Part shown: piece by piece, positions 1 to 8,952 of the stretch
Layout of the letters: every line of letters begins with the position of its first letter
How positions within the stretch are numbered: the stretch's first letter is position 1
Source of the DNA: Kluyvera georgiana ATCC 51603
GTDB taxonomy: Bacteria; Pseudomonadota; Gammaproteobacteria; Enterobacterales; Enterobacteriaceae
DNA length: 64,000 nucleotides
NCBI RefSeq assembly: GCF_001654985.1
Contig: NZ_LXEU01000067.1
Coordinates: 26,935 to 90,934, forward strand
Direction of reading: 5' to 3'
The notes under the pieces: generated by a model
The model's input: only the letters and a program-made list of their open reading frames with translations
Told to the model about the DNA's origin: nothing
Databases searched by the model: none
Translations under genes and position numbers: made by a program

Positions 1-349
1 TCGCGAGCGAGGGGCAGATTTGTGCGGAGTGGCGCCATTCGAGCGGTGCGGCGCGGCTTTTCAGCAACGCGTAGCCTATCCACAGCAGATAGGCGGCGCC
101 CAGTAGCTCAATGATGTCAAAGAGCAGCGGCGCCTGGCGCAGCAGCCCGGAGCCAATTACCACCAGCAGGATATACAACCCGTTGCCCGCCGCGATGCCC
201 AGGCACAGCCCGACGCTGCCGCGCAGGCGATAACGGACGGCATAGCCCACCAGTAAAAAGAAATCCGGCCCGGGGCTCAGCAGCGCCATAAAATGCGCCA
301 GCGCCAGCGCGGGAAACGCCGGGGGAAGTAACGTTGTGACCTGTTCCAT
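1..349 (-). CDS. LysE/RhtB-family exporter, partial (C-terminus outside window)
   Basis: This is the N-terminal 116 residues of an inner-membrane protein whose gene runs off the left edge. The translation begins MEQVTTLLPPAFPALALAHF. It then shows the LysE/RhtB signature LSPGPDFFLLVGYAVRYR and hydrophobic helices containing GLYILLVVIGSG and LLGAAYLLWIGYALL. Proteins of this family export amino acids or their analogues. The start is the ATG whose complement is at 347-349. The AraC-type regulator upstream on the same strand may control it, but that is inferred from position only. The substrate cannot be told from this fragment. Confidence 0.8.
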   Translation of the reverse strand, partial: MEQVTTLLPPAFPALALAHFMALLSPGPDFFLLVGYAVRYRLRGSVGLCLGIAAGNGLYILLVVIGSGLLRQAPLLFDIIELLGAAYLLWIGYALLKSRAAPLEWRHSAQICPSLA

Positions 350-396
350 AGCGACCTCAGTGAAAATACTGAAGGCAGCTTATGCTGGCTTACGCG

Positions 397-1140
397 CTAA
401 TTATTGTCGGATATTGATCGGCCAAGCGCGTACTGGCGCGGCGTGGCGGCGGTGTAGCTGACGAAGGTTTTATGGAAATGACTCTGGTCGGCAAAGCCGC
501 TTTGGTAGGCGACATCGGCGATATCGTCCCCGGCGCGCAGCCGCGCTTTGGCGTATTCCACGCGGGAAACGTTGAGAAAACTGCCGGGAGTCAGCCCCGT
601 GTCCTGTTTGAAGGTACGGATTAAGGTCTCTTTACGCAGTGAGAGTCGCTGAGCGAGATCGTCGAGCGAAGGGGGACACGCGGGATCGGATAACAGCGCT
701 TGCTGGACCTGCTGGCTGGTTGGGCGAAGCGCATCGCCGACATCAACGCGTAGGGTGAGGGCGGCTAATAGCGCGTCGACGGCTGCCGTCGACATCTGCT
801 CAACGACGGCAAGATAAAGACCGAACAGCGCCTCGCTGCGAATATGCTGCTGCGCGAGGGGAAGTTCGGTGTCCAGGTAGAGCATATGATAGCTGCGGGC
901 TTGCCCCAACAGCGGGTTACAGCTATGCGGCACGTGCGGCGGGATGACGATGATATCGCCGGGGCGCAGCAGGTACTGCTGACCGTGGCATACGCAGCGC
1001 GTTTGTCCTTCCACTATCGCACCAATCGACAGCTGCGCGTGGCTATGGCGTTTATAAGGCTGCGTACTCTGCCAGGTGCTGCGCAGTTCCAGCCCGCGAT
1101 GACGGGTAAAAGTTTGCTGTATATCGCGCGCAGTGGTCAT
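397..1140 (-). CDS. AraC-family transcriptional regulator with N-terminal cupin
   Basis: The protein has an N-terminal AraC-type effector-binding cupin (KRHSHAQLSIGAIVEG, then LLRPGDIIVIPPHVPHSC) and a C-terminal double helix-turn-helix. The latter includes LDDLAQRLSLRKETLIRTFK and the conserved second-helix segment IADVAYQSGFADQSHFHKTF. I place the start at the internal ATG giving MTTARDIQQT (247 residues), because the 27 codons upstream look non-coding; no strong ribosome-binding site settles this. It lies just upstream of, and co-directional with, the LysE-type exporter and divergent from the aldehyde dehydrogenase at 1290, so either could be its target. The ligand is unknown. Confidence 0.85.
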   Translation of the reverse strand: MTTARDIQQTFTRHRGLELRSTWQSTQPYKRHSHAQLSIGAIVEGQTRCVCHGQQYLLRPGDIIVIPPHVPHSCNPLLGQARSYHMLYLDTELPLAQQHIRSEALFGLYLAVVEQMSTAAVDALLAALTLRVDVGDALRPTSQQVQQALLSDPACPPSLDDLAQRLSLRKETLIRTFKQDTGLTPGSFLNVSRVEYAKARLRAGDDIADVAYQSGFADQSHFHKTFVSYTAATPRQYALGRSISDNN

Positions 1141-1289
1141 GGGATCGTCCAAAGAGATTTGGGGTTTTATATCACATCCTGAAACAAAGGCTGAGGGTCG
1201 GAAACTTCCGTTTATACCCAACTTTACGCCCGTAACCAGCCAGATTGACTACCCTTAATACCCTAAGCGGTAAAACAAGGAGACGCAAT

Positions 1290-2660
1290 ATGGCTTACCA
1301 GACAGTTAATCCTGCGACTAACCAGCTTATTAAGGAATACCCCTCGCATAGCGATGCGGACGTCGAAGCGGCGCTGAAGGCCGCCGACGCGCTCTATCAC
1401 TCCGACTGGGCGAAAGGCGATATAAACCAGCGGCTGCCGGTGCTGCATAAGCTTGCCGATCTGATCGACGAGCGCGTGGAGGAGCTGGCAAAGATTGCCA
1501 GCCAGGAGATGGGCAAGCTGATTGAACAGAGCCGTGGCGAAGTGAAACTCTGTGCGCGAATCGCCCGCTACTACGCCGATAACGCGGAGCAGTTTTTAGC
1601 GCCGGTAAAGTATCAATCTGAACTTGGCGAAGCGTGGGTAGAGCATCACCCGATTGGCGTGCTGATGGCCGTTGAGCCGTGGAATTTCCCGTATTACCAA
1701 CTGATGCGCGTGCTGGCCCCGAACCTCGCGGCGGGTAACCCGGTACTGGCCAAACACGCCAGCATTGTGCCGCACTGTGCGGAAACCTTTGCGCACCTGG
1801 TCCGTGAAGCGGGCGCGCCGGAAGGGGCGTGGACGAACCTCTATATCTCTCAGGATCAGGTGGCGAAGATTATCGCCGATGACCGCGTACAGGGGGCGGC
1901 GCTGACCGGCTCGGAAAAAGCGGGTAGCGTGGTGGCCGCACAGGCGGCGAAGCACATTAAAAAATCGACCCTCGAGCTGGGCGGTAACGACGTGTTCGTG
2001 GTGCTGGACGACGCGAATCTGGAAAAAGCGGTGAAAATTGGCGTCAATGCCCGCTTGAATAACGCCGGGCAGGTCTGTACCGCGGCGAAGCGCTTTATTT
2101 TGCATGAGAAAATCGCCGATGCCTTCCTGGAAAAATTCACCGACGCCTTTAAGCAGGTGAAGATTGGCGATCCGCTGGATGAAAGCACCACGCTGGGGCC
2201 GTTATCCTCTAAGGATGCGCTGGAAACGCTGACCAAACAGGTGAACGCGGCGGTGAAAAATGGCGCGAAACTGCATTATGGCGGTAAGCCGGTGCAGCGT
2301 GAAGGCAGCTTCTTTGAACCCACCATTCTGACCCATATCACGCGCGATAACCCGGCGTACTTTGAAGAGTTCTTTGGCCCGGTGGCGCAGATTTACGTGG
2401 TGAAGAACGACGATGAAGCGGTGGCGCTGGCCAACGATTCCCACTACGGTCTGGGCGGCGCGGTGTTCAGCCAGGATATCGAACGGGCGAAGAAAATGGC
2501 CTCGCGCATTGAGACCGGTATGGTCTACATCAACTGGCTGACCGACACCGCGGCCGAACTGCCGTTTGGCGGCGTGAAGCGTTCCGGCTACGGGCGCGAG
2601 CTGTCGGATCTGGGAATTAAAGAGTTTGTGAACCAGAAGCTGGTGGTGGTGCGGAAATAA
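1290..2660 (+). CDS. NAD(P)-dependent succinate-semialdehyde dehydrogenase-like aldehyde dehydrogenase
   Basis: A 456-residue aldehyde dehydrogenase superfamily member. Visible hallmarks are the cofactor-fold segment VEPWNFPYYQLMR, GAALTGSEKAGSVV, the catalytic glutamate in STLELGGNDVFVV, and the nucleophilic cysteine in NNAGQVCTAAKRF. The C-terminal PFGGVKRSGYGREL segment is also typical. Length and motifs match enzymes annotated as succinate-semialdehyde dehydrogenases, which oxidise succinate semialdehyde to succinate in GABA breakdown. It is clearly diverged from E. coli Sad, so the substrate is a family-level guess. The ATG at 1290 has an AAGGAG site close upstream; an earlier in-frame start at 1245 lacks one. 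A hairpin terminator follows. Confidence 0.85.
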   Translation: MAYQTVNPATNQLIKEYPSHSDADVEAALKAADALYHSDWAKGDINQRLPVLHKLADLIDERVEELAKIASQEMGKLIEQSRGEVKLCARIARYYADNAEQFLAPVKYQSELGEAWVEHHPIGVLMAVEPWNFPYYQLMRVLAPNLAAGNPVLAKHASIVPHCAETFAHLVREAGAPEGAWTNLYISQDQVAKIIADDRVQGAALTGSEKAGSVVAAQAAKHIKKSTLELGGNDVFVVLDDANLEKAVKIGVNARLNNAGQVCTAAKRFILHEKIADAFLEKFTDAFKQVKIGDPLDESTTLGPLSSKDALETLTKQVNAAVKNGAKLHYGGKPVQREGSFFEPTILTHITRDNPAYFEEFFGPVAQIYVVKNDDEAVALANDSHYGLGGAVFSQDIERAKKMASRIETGMVYINWLTDTAAELPFGGVKRSGYGRELSDLGIKEFVNQKLVVVRK

Positions 2661-2670
2661 CGGCGCGTTG

Positions 2671-2694
2671 ATGCCCTCCCGGATGGGAGGGCAT
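2671..2694. terminator. Bidirectional hairpin between aldehyde dehydrogenase and yjiA
   Basis: Perfect inverted repeat with 10-bp arms (ATGCCCTCCC / GGGAGGGCAT) and a 4-base loop. It lies between two convergent genes and is suitably placed to end both. No long T-run is present on either side, so termination efficiency is uncertain. Confidence 0.6.
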
Positions 2695-2706
2695 CAGGTC
2701 TTGCGG

Positions 2707-3660
2707 CTACTGGCGTAAACCGGCAAACGCCGCGCGAATCTCTTCTTCCGGCAGTTGGATACCAATAAACACCAGCGTGCTGTGCGGCGTTTCGTCGCCC
2801 CATGGGCGGTCCCAATCGGCGCTGTACAGGCGCTGCACGCCCTGGAACAGCAGGCGGTTCGGCTCGCCGTCAATCCACAACATCCCTTTATAGCGCAGCA
2901 GCTTGTCGGCGAAGTCCAGCAGCAGGTTCTCCATCACGCGGGAGACGTCGCTGATATCCACCGGGTAATCCAGCTCGACCACAATCGACGACACGTCGTT
3001 TTGCTGGTCGGCCATAAAGTGGAAGCGTGGCGTTGAGGTGACGTTCTCTTCCAGCATAAAGCCGTTGGTGTTGAACAGCAGACCGAGGTCGATATCGCCG
3101 TGGGTGACGGTGTAAATCGGTGCGCGAGCGTTGATACGGGCCAGGCGCTCGCGTAGCTTTTCGCTTTCGCCGGCCACGTCGGTTTTGGTGAGCAGAATGC
3201 GGTCGGCGTAGCCTACCTGCGACTGGGCAATGGTGAACTGGTTCATCTGATCGTGAGCATGTACCGCGTCAACCAGCGCAATCACACCGTCGAGCAGGTA
3301 GCGTTCGCACAGTACGTCGTGGGAGAAAAAGGTCTGAATGATCGGGCCGGGGTCGGCCATGCCGGTGCATTCAATCACCAGGCGATCGAAGCGGATATTG
3401 CCTTTGTCGAGGTTATCGAGCAGGTCTAAAAGCGCGTCTTCCAGCTCGTTAGAACGCGTGCAGCAAATGCAGCCGTTGGTCAGGGTTTTGATCTGCGTGG
3501 CGCGGTCGCCAATCAGCTGGTCGTCGACCGAGACCTCGCCGAATTCGTTTTCAATCACGGCAATTTTGAAGCCGTGCTGCTCGTTGAGAATGTGGCGCAG
3601 CAGGGTGGTTTTGCCCGCGCCGAGGAAACCGGTAAGTAGAGTAACTGCAATCGGTGCCAT
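2707..3660 (-). CDS. yjiA: COG0523/G3E-family GTPase YjiA
   Basis: A 317-residue P-loop GTPase of the COG0523 metallochaperone-related family. It has Walker A GFLGAGKTTLLRH near the N-terminus, the CXCC-type metal-binding motif in NGCICCTRSNELEDALLDLL, the switch-region VIECTGMADPGPI and the guanine-specificity LLTKTD. The C-terminal CobW-like domain follows. Family members are linked to zinc or other metal delivery; the physiological partner of YjiA is not established. The start MAPIAVTLLTGF follows an AGGAGAC ribosome site; the longer reading frame upstream overlaps yjiX and is not favoured. The order yjiY(btsT)-yjiX-yjiA is as in E. coli. Confidence 0.95.
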   Translation of the reverse strand: MAPIAVTLLTGFLGAGKTTLLRHILNEQHGFKIAVIENEFGEVSVDDQLIGDRATQIKTLTNGCICCTRSNELEDALLDLLDNLDKGNIRFDRLVIECTGMADPGPIIQTFFSHDVLCERYLLDGVIALVDAVHAHDQMNQFTIAQSQVGYADRILLTKTDVAGESEKLRERLARINARAPIYTVTHGDIDLGLLFNTNGFMLEENVTSTPRFHFMADQQNDVSSIVVELDYPVDISDVSRVMENLLLDFADKLLRYKGMLWIDGEPNRLLFQGVQRLYSADWDRPWGDETPHSTLVFIGIQLPEEEIRAAFAGLRQ

Positions 3661-3670
3661 GATGTCTCCT

Positions 3671-3874
3671 TTAGCAGCAGCGCATGCCGCCTTTTCCGTC
3701 GCCGCCGTAGCGTGCCTGCTGGCGCTCGCGGAAGAACTCTTCATAGGTCATATACGGCTTATCCGGATGGTTGGTCTGCATATGCTCGACGTAGTTGTCG
3801 TAATCCGGAATGCCAATCAGCATTTTCGCCGCCTGACCGAGGTATTTTTTTGCCTGCCCTAAGTTACCAAACAT
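3671..3874 (-). CDS. yjiX: YbdD/YjiX family small protein
   Basis: A 67-residue protein with the family layout: [21 protein letters not shown], then [18 protein letters not shown], then [18 protein letters not shown], ending in GMRCC. Relatives always sit next to CstA/BtsT peptide or pyruvate transporters, as here between btsT and yjiA. Its molecular role is not established. The C-terminal CC pair is a feature of the family. It is probably co-transcribed with yjiA, whose start lies 10 bases beyond its stop. A REP pair separates it from btsT. Confidence 0.93.
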   Translation of the reverse strand: MFGNLGQAKKYLGQAAKMLIGIPDYDNYVEHMQTNHPDKPYMTYEEFFRERQQARYGGDGKGGMRCC

Positions 3875-3898
3875 TATGCCATCCCGATAATAGATAAA

Positions 3899-3975
3899 GC
3901 CGGATGGCGGCTAGCACCTTATCCGGCCTACGAGAGCGGAACTTGTAGGCCGGATAAGCGTAACGCCATCCGGCA
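3899..3975. repeat. REP pair (BIME) between btsT and yjiX
   Basis: Two inverted REP units: one reads GCCGGATGGCGG then CTTATCCGGCCTAC, the other GTAGGCCGGATAAG then GCCATCCGGC. Such elements commonly stabilise the upstream mRNA or act as termination/gyrase sites. It follows btsT in its transcription direction. Confidence 0.9.
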
Positions 3976-3981
3976 AAGGGG

Positions 3982-6132
3982 TTAGTGGTGCGAAGAGGTC
4001 TTCACGCCGCCTTCCGGTACCGACACGTACGGTGTTTCTTTGTCGGTACGTTTATCACTATTGCGCACCTGCATCCAGGTTTTGAAACCGTAGAAGATGA
4101 TGCTGTACACCACCACCAGGAACAGAATGCTCAGGCCCGCGTTGGTGTAGTTGTTGATAACGATGTGGTTCATGTTGGCAATCTGCTGAGCGGTTAGCTC
4201 GCCACCGGCGGCAATCTTCTCTTTGTACTGGTTAGCCATGTAGAAGAAGCCTTCCATCTGCGGGTTGGAGCTGAACAGCTTCAGGCCCAGCGCCCAGGTG
4301 GTGCAGATCAGCAGCCATACTGCCGGGATGGTGGTCACCCAGATGTATTTGGTGCGCTTCATCTTAATCAGGATAACGGTGCCCAGAACCAGCGCCACGG
4401 CGGCCAGCATCTGGTTAGAGATGCCGAACAGCGGCCACAGGCTCTTCACGCCGCCCAGCGGGTCAACCACGCCCTGGTACAGCAGGTAACCCCACAGGCC
4501 TACGCAGCCCGCGGTCGCGACTACGCCAGCCACCAGAGAGTCGGTTTTCTTCAGGAACGGCACGAAGTTGCCGAGCAAATCCTGCAGCATAAAGCGGCCC
4601 GCACGGGTACCGGCGTCCAGCGCGGTGAGGATAAACAGCGCTTCGAACAGAATCCCGAAGTGGTACCAGAAGCCCATGTCAGCCATCGGCAGCACTTTGT
4701 GGAACACGTGCGCAATACCGACGGCAAGCGTAGGCGCACCGCCCGCGCGGTTCAGTACCGACGGTTCGCCGATGTCTTTCGCGGTTTGCAGGATCTGCTC
4801 TGGCGAAATCACGAAGCCCCAGGAACTGACGGTCGCCGCCGCATGCGCGGTCACATCTTTCAGCTGCGCAGCGATCAGCGCCGCGTTCTCACCGCCCATC
4901 TCGTGCAGGTTCGGCATCGTGATGCCAAGGCCCGCTGGCGGGGTGTTCATCGCGAAGTACAGACCTGGCTCGATAATGGAGGCCGCAACCAGCGCCATGA
5001 TCGCCACGAACGACTCCATCAGCATCGCACCGTAACCGATAAAACGCGCGTCGGTTTCATTCGCCAGCAGCTTCGGCGTGGTGCCGGAGGAGATCAGCGC
5101 GTGGAAGCCAGAAACGGCGCCACAGGCGATGGTGATAAACAGAAACGGGAACAGCGCACCTTTCCACAGCGGGCCGGTACCGTCGATGTACTGGGTCACC
5201 GCCGGCATTTTCAGATCCGGGTTGAGGATCACGATGCCCAGCGCCAGGCCGACGATAACGCCGATTTTCAGGAAGGTGGCGAGGTAGTCGCGCGGTGCCA
5301 GAATCAGCCATACCGGCAGCAGGGCAGAGATAAAGGCATAGCCAATCAGCGCGAAGGTGATAGTGGTGTCTTTAAAGGTCAGCGCCGGGCCCCAGTACGG
5401 GTCGTGGGCAATCACGCCGCCGAAGTAAATAGAGGCAACCAGCAGCACGATACCAATGACCGACACTTCGCCGACGCGACCCGGGCGGATAAAGCGCATG
5501 TAGATGCCCATAAACAGCGCAATCGGCACGGTTGAGCAGACGGTGAACACGCCCCACGGGCTTTCTGCCAGGGCTTTCACCACGATCAGCGCCAGCACCG
5601 CGAGGATGATGATCATAATCAGGAAGCAGCCGAACAGGGCAATAGAGCCCGGTACGCGGCCCATCTCTTCTTTGACCATCTCGCCCAGCGAGGAACCGTT
5701 ACGGCGCGTGGAGATGAACAGCACCATAAAGTCCTGCACCGCGCCCGCGAGCACTACGCCCGCCAGCAGCCACAGCGTACCCGGCAGATAGCCCATCTGT
5801 GCGGCCAATACCGGCCCCACCAGCGGGCCTGCGCCGGCGATGGCGGCGAAGTGGTGGCCGAACAGCACGTAGCGGTTGGTCGGCACGTAGTTCAGGCCGT
5901 CATTGTTGATGACCGCCGGCGTCGCGCGCGTCGGGTCGAGCTTCATCACCTTCTGGGCGATGTACAGGCTGTAGTAGCGATAGGCCACCAGATAAACGGA
6001 AACCGACGCCACGACGATCCACAGGGCACTGACGTGCTCACCGCGGCGCAGGGCGACGACCGAGAGGCAAAACGCACCGATGATTCCGAGAATCACCCAG
6101 GGTATGTGCTTGAATAGCTTTTTCGTATCCAT
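3982..6132 (-). CDS. btsT: Pyruvate:proton symporter BtsT (CstA family)
   Basis: A 716-residue polytopic inner-membrane carrier of the CstA/BtsT family. It begins MDTKKLFKHIPWVILGIIGA and carries the CstA-fold hallmarks RYVLFGHHFAAIAGAGPLVG, AAQMGYLPGTLWLL, FHALISSGTTPKL and, near the C-terminus, GISNQMLAAVALVLGTVIL. E. coli BtsT (YjiY) imports pyruvate with protons and is induced by the BtsS/BtsR two-component system and by cAMP-CRP. The upstream region here contains tandem BtsR-like repeats and a CRP-like site, consistent with that control. Gene order with yjiX and yjiA is conserved. Confidence 0.95.
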   Translation of the reverse strand: MDTKKLFKHIPWVILGIIGAFCLSVVALRRGEHVSALWIVVASVSVYLVAYRYYSLYIAQKVMKLDPTRATPAVINNDGLNYVPTNRYVLFGHHFAAIAGAGPLVGPVLAAQMGYLPGTLWLLAGVVLAGAVQDFMVLFISTRRNGSSLGEMVKEEMGRVPGSIALFGCFLIMIIILAVLALIVVKALAESPWGVFTVCSTVPIALFMGIYMRFIRPGRVGEVSVIGIVLLVASIYFGGVIAHDPYWGPALTFKDTTITFALIGYAFISALLPVWLILAPRDYLATFLKIGVIVGLALGIVILNPDLKMPAVTQYIDGTGPLWKGALFPFLFITIACGAVSGFHALISSGTTPKLLANETDARFIGYGAMLMESFVAIMALVAASIIEPGLYFAMNTPPAGLGITMPNLHEMGGENAALIAAQLKDVTAHAAATVSSWGFVISPEQILQTAKDIGEPSVLNRAGGAPTLAVGIAHVFHKVLPMADMGFWYHFGILFEALFILTALDAGTRAGRFMLQDLLGNFVPFLKKTDSLVAGVVATAGCVGLWGYLLYQGVVDPLGGVKSLWPLFGISNQMLAAVALVLGTVILIKMKRTKYIWVTTIPAVWLLICTTWALGLKLFSSNPQMEGFFYMANQYKEKIAAGGELTAQQIANMNHIVINNYTNAGLSILFLVVVYSIIFYGFKTWMQVRNSDKRTDKETPYVSVPEGGVKTSSHH

Positions 6133-6263
6133 AGTAAAACCTGGTTTTTAAGATTAATAATCAGCCGAAGCTGCCGTTGTTTTTTGGGTTTGGGGGTTGA
6201 GGAGGTATTGATTCTGCTGATGAGTGTGCCAGACCTACGCGCGCGTAAAGTTGGGTAAATGGG

Positions 6264-6312
6264 TGAGCGGTTAAAAGCGGAGGCTAAGCGGTCTCTTTTC
6301 GCGGTAAGCGGT
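6264..6312 (-). promoter_or_regulatory. Tandem BtsR-like binding repeats upstream of btsT
   Basis: The motif known for BtsR (YehT) is ACC(G/A)CT(C/T)A repeated directly with a 13-bp spacer. On the minus strand, 6264-6271 reads ACCGCTCA and 6285-6292 reads ACCGCTTA, exactly 13 bases apart. A third ACCGCTTA lies at 6305-6312, 12 bases further upstream. All point towards btsT. The match is by eye against the published consensus. Confidence 0.7.
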
Positions 6313-6337
6313 TGGGCAACCTTTGTTCTACACGTAA

Positions 6338-6359
6338 ATATGTGATTGAGATCGCAAGT
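6338..6359. promoter_or_regulatory. CRP-like binding site upstream of btsT
   Basis: The sequence around 6341-6355 reads TGTGATTGAGATCGCA, one mismatch from the TGTGA-N6-TCACA consensus. It lies in the btsT/solute-binding-protein divergent region. E. coli btsT is known to need cAMP-CRP, which fits. It could instead serve the divergent gene. Confidence 0.5.
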
Positions 6360-6553
6360 TTTTTCCCCGTCGCCGTTTCCCTACGCGCAACTACGTATGA
6401 TTAAAAACCAATAAAAAACACTATTGTCACTAATTGATCACAACTCAGGGGGATGACCGTCTCCACGCCGCCGCTTTTTCCCGACTATTGGCTCAACCCG
6501 GCCGGTGAGCCAATCAGCCCGCTGGCCTGTACCCCCTAAAAAGGATTAACACA

Positions 6554-7843
6554 ATGAATAATAAGCGGCTAAAAGCACTTTGTTGGGTTCTGGGCGCGGG
6601 AATCTTGTGTCCAGCGGTAGGGCACTCCGCCACGGAATTACGCATGTCGTGGTGGGGCGGCAACCAGCGGCACCAGGCGACGACTGAGGCGATTAAAGCC
6701 TTTGAAGCACAGAACCCTGACGTCAAAATCAATACCGAACCCAGCGGCTGGGACGGTTACTTATCGCGTCTGAGTACCCAACTGGCAGGGAACACCGAAC
6801 CGGACGTGATGCAGATTAACTGGAACTGGCTGGTGATGTTTTCAAAAAACGGCGATGGGTTTTACGACATTAACCGCCAGTCGGCGAATATCGACCTCAG
6901 CCAGTTCTCCAGCCAGGGCAAACAGCTGGTGACGATGAACGGCAAGCTGAACGGCGTGCCGGTGGCCATGACCGGCCGCTCGATGTACTACAACCCCGAA
7001 CTGTGGAAAAAAGCAGGCGTCGCCTATCCGCAAACCTGGGAGCAGATGATTGCCGCGGGGCCGGTGTTTAAAACCAAGCTGGGAGACGACTACTATCCGT
7101 TTATCCTCGCCAATCACGACACCACCATCATGACGTTTCTGAACTCTTACATGGTGCAGAAATACAATATCCCGATGATTGACCCGCAGAAGAAAGACTT
7201 CACCTACACCCGCGAGCAGTGGCTGGACTACTTCGGCATGTATAAGAAGCTGGTGGACAATCACGTCATTCCGTCCATGAAGTACCTTTCCTCCTTTGGT
7301 AAAGCCAACGCCTGGGAAATTAAACCCTGGCTCGACGGCAAAATTGGCGGCGTGCACACCTGGAGCACTGACGGCACCTTTGCCGGCAGCCTGCGTGCGC
7401 CTGCGCGTCTGGAAGTCGGGCCTTATCCAATGCTGCCCGGCGCGACCGATGCCGGCATCTTCTTTAAACCGGCGATGATGTTCTCCATCGGTAAAAACAG
7501 CAAACACCCGGAGCTGGCGGCGAAGCTGATTAACTTCCTGCTTAATGACCCGCAGGGCATTAAAGCGATGGGCCTCCAGCGCGGCGTGCCGCTGAGCACC
7601 GAGGCGGTCAAGGTCTTGCAACAGGACGGCGTGTTGGATAACACCCAGATTCAGGTGCAGGGGCTGGCGCAGGTAGACCAACTGATGGGCAAAATCGAAC
7701 CGTCACCGTGGTTTGAAAACCCGCAGCTGCTGTCCTGGTTCCTTGATGCCGTTCAACGCTATGACTACGGGCAGCTCACCCTCGAACAACTGGCCGATGA
7801 ATTCCCCCAGCGCGCGCAGCGTGTGCTGAAAAAGATCATGTAA
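6554..7843 (+). CDS. ABC transporter sugar-binding protein (family 1, TogB-like)
   Basis: A 429-residue periplasmic solute-binding protein. A signal peptide is visible (MNNKRLKALCWVLGAG, hydrophobic core, cleavage near VGHSA-TEL). The mature part has the family-1 pattern LRMSWWGGNQRHQATTEAI, PDVKINTEPSGWDGYLSRL, and a C-terminal run of helices. It resembles oligogalacturonide-binding proteins such as TogB, and the two glycan-hydrolase genes directly downstream (gaps of 11 and 15 bases) support binding of a pectin-derived oligosaccharide. No ABC permease or ATPase gene is nearby, so a permease encoded elsewhere must be assumed. The ligand is inferred, not shown. Confidence 0.85.
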   Translation: MNNKRLKALCWVLGAGILCPAVGHSATELRMSWWGGNQRHQATTEAIKAFEAQNPDVKINTEPSGWDGYLSRLSTQLAGNTEPDVMQINWNWLVMFSKNGDGFYDINRQSANIDLSQFSSQGKQLVTMNGKLNGVPVAMTGRSMYYNPELWKKAGVAYPQTWEQMIAAGPVFKTKLGDDYYPFILANHDTTIMTFLNSYMVQKYNIPMIDPQKKDFTYTREQWLDYFGMYKKLVDNHVIPSMKYLSSFGKANAWEIKPWLDGKIGGVHTWSTDGTFAGSLRAPARLEVGPYPMLPGATDAGIFFKPAMMFSIGKNSKHPELAAKLINFLLNDPQGIKAMGLQRGVPLSTEAVKVLQQDGVLDNTQIQVQGLAQVDQLMGKIEPSPWFENPQLLSWFLDAVQRYDYGQLTLEQLADEFPQRAQRVLKKIM

Positions 7844-7854
7844 TTGAGGTGGTT

Positions 7855-8937
7855 ATGTCGCAATTATTAAAAGAGTCCATTTTAAGCAAGCTGGATACCC
7901 TGTTTAATGAAGTGATTGTGGTACGCACCGATGACGCCGAGCTCAAAAAACAGAAGGTTATCGCCTCTGACCTGTCGATTGAAAACTGGGACTGGTCGCA
8001 GGGCGTGGGAATCTACGGTATCTGGCGTCTCTATCAGATTACCCGCGAGCCGCGCTACCTTGACTACCTGAAGGGCTGGTTCTCACGGCGCATGGCCGAA
8101 GGGCTGCCGGAGAAAAATATCAACCGGATGGCGCCGATGCTCACCGCGACCTGTATGGCGGCGGAACTCGGCGAAACGGGCTGGCTGGCGGATATCGCCG
8201 AGTACGCCGACTGGATCGACACGCGCCTGCTGCGCACGCAGGAAAACGGCTATACCCACTGTACCAGCGACCATCTCAACGAAGAGCAGCTGTGGGTCGA
8301 CACGCTGTTTATGAGCGGCCTGTTCCACGCCAGGGCGTCGCAGCTGCTCAATAAACCGCACTACATGGACGATGTGGCGTATCAATTCTTACTGCACATC
8401 AAATACCTCGTCGACCGTCGCAGCGGGCTGTGGATGCACGGCTGGAGCTTTATCGAGCGCAACAACTACGGCGCGGCGCTGTGGGGGCGCGGTAACGGCT
8501 GGGCGGCGGTCGGCAGCGTCGATTTTCTGGAGATGGCGAACGCGGATACCGCCAACACGCGGTTTATCCGCGAGGCGTTTCTCCGCCAGATGCAGGCGGC
8601 GGTGCACTATCAGCATAACAACGGGATGTGGTCGACGTTAATCGATCACCCTGAGAGCTATCAGGAGGCGTCGGGGACCGCCGGGCTGACCTATGCGCTG
8701 CTAAAAGGCGCGCGGCTGGGTCTGTTGGATAACCGCTGCCGCGACGCGGGTTGGGCGGGCATCCGGGCGCTGATTGCACGGATTAACGATCAAGGGGAAG
8801 TGGCTGACGTGTCGGCGGGCACATCGGTGGGGCGCGACCTCCAGCACTATCTGGATATTCGCGTTCGTCAGCGCGCCTACGGGCAGTCGCTGGCCATGCT
8901 GGCGCTAGGGGAAGCGCTTGCCCATTTAAACGGATAA
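7855..8937 (+). CDS. GH105-family unsaturated (rhamno)galacturonyl hydrolase
   Basis: A 360-residue (alpha/alpha)6-barrel protein of the GH88/GH105 group. Diagnostic segments are SIENWDWSQGVGIYGIWRLY near residue 41, the WVDTLFMSGLF motif at about 147, WMHGWSF, and LWGRGNGWAAVG at about 199. GH105 enzymes such as YteR remove the terminal unsaturated uronic acid left by pectin or rhamnogalacturonan lyases. No signal peptide is seen, so it should be cytoplasmic and act on imported oligosaccharides. The ATG at 7855 has a TTGAGGTGG site upstream. It is tightly packed between the binding-protein and GH28 genes, suggesting one operon. Confidence 0.88.
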   Translation: MSQLLKESILSKLDTLFNEVIVVRTDDAELKKQKVIASDLSIENWDWSQGVGIYGIWRLYQITREPRYLDYLKGWFSRRMAEGLPEKNINRMAPMLTATCMAAELGETGWLADIAEYADWIDTRLLRTQENGYTHCTSDHLNEEQLWVDTLFMSGLFHARASQLLNKPHYMDDVAYQFLLHIKYLVDRRSGLWMHGWSFIERNNYGAALWGRGNGWAAVGSVDFLEMANADTANTRFIREAFLRQMQAAVHYQHNNGMWSTLIDHPESYQEASGTAGLTYALLKGARLGLLDNRCRDAGWAGIRALIARINDQGEVADVSAGTSVGRDLQHYLDIRVRQRAYGQSLAMLALGEALAHLNG

Positions 8938-8952
8938 CTTAAGGACAAGGTC

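Larger units (their letters stand above)
6133..6553. other. Divergent regulatory region between btsT and the solute-binding protein gene
   Basis: A 421-base region without a gene. The btsT-proximal half contains three TAAGCGGT/TGAGCGGT repeats (BtsR-like) and a CRP-like palindrome at about 6338-6359. The rest is AT-rich around 6400-6440 and ends in the ribosome site AAAAAGGATT in front of the solute-binding protein ATG at 6554. I see no second gene. Confidence 0.7.

Noticed and set aside
844..1182. Plus-strand frame inside the AraC-type gene
   Set aside because: Shadow of the real minus-strand gene, with no ribosome site or recognisable domain.
6419..6446. Second CRP-like site near TTGTCACTAATTGATCACAA
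   Set aside because: Half-sites are separated by 8 bases and one is poor; it does not fit the TGTGA-N6-TCACA spacing.
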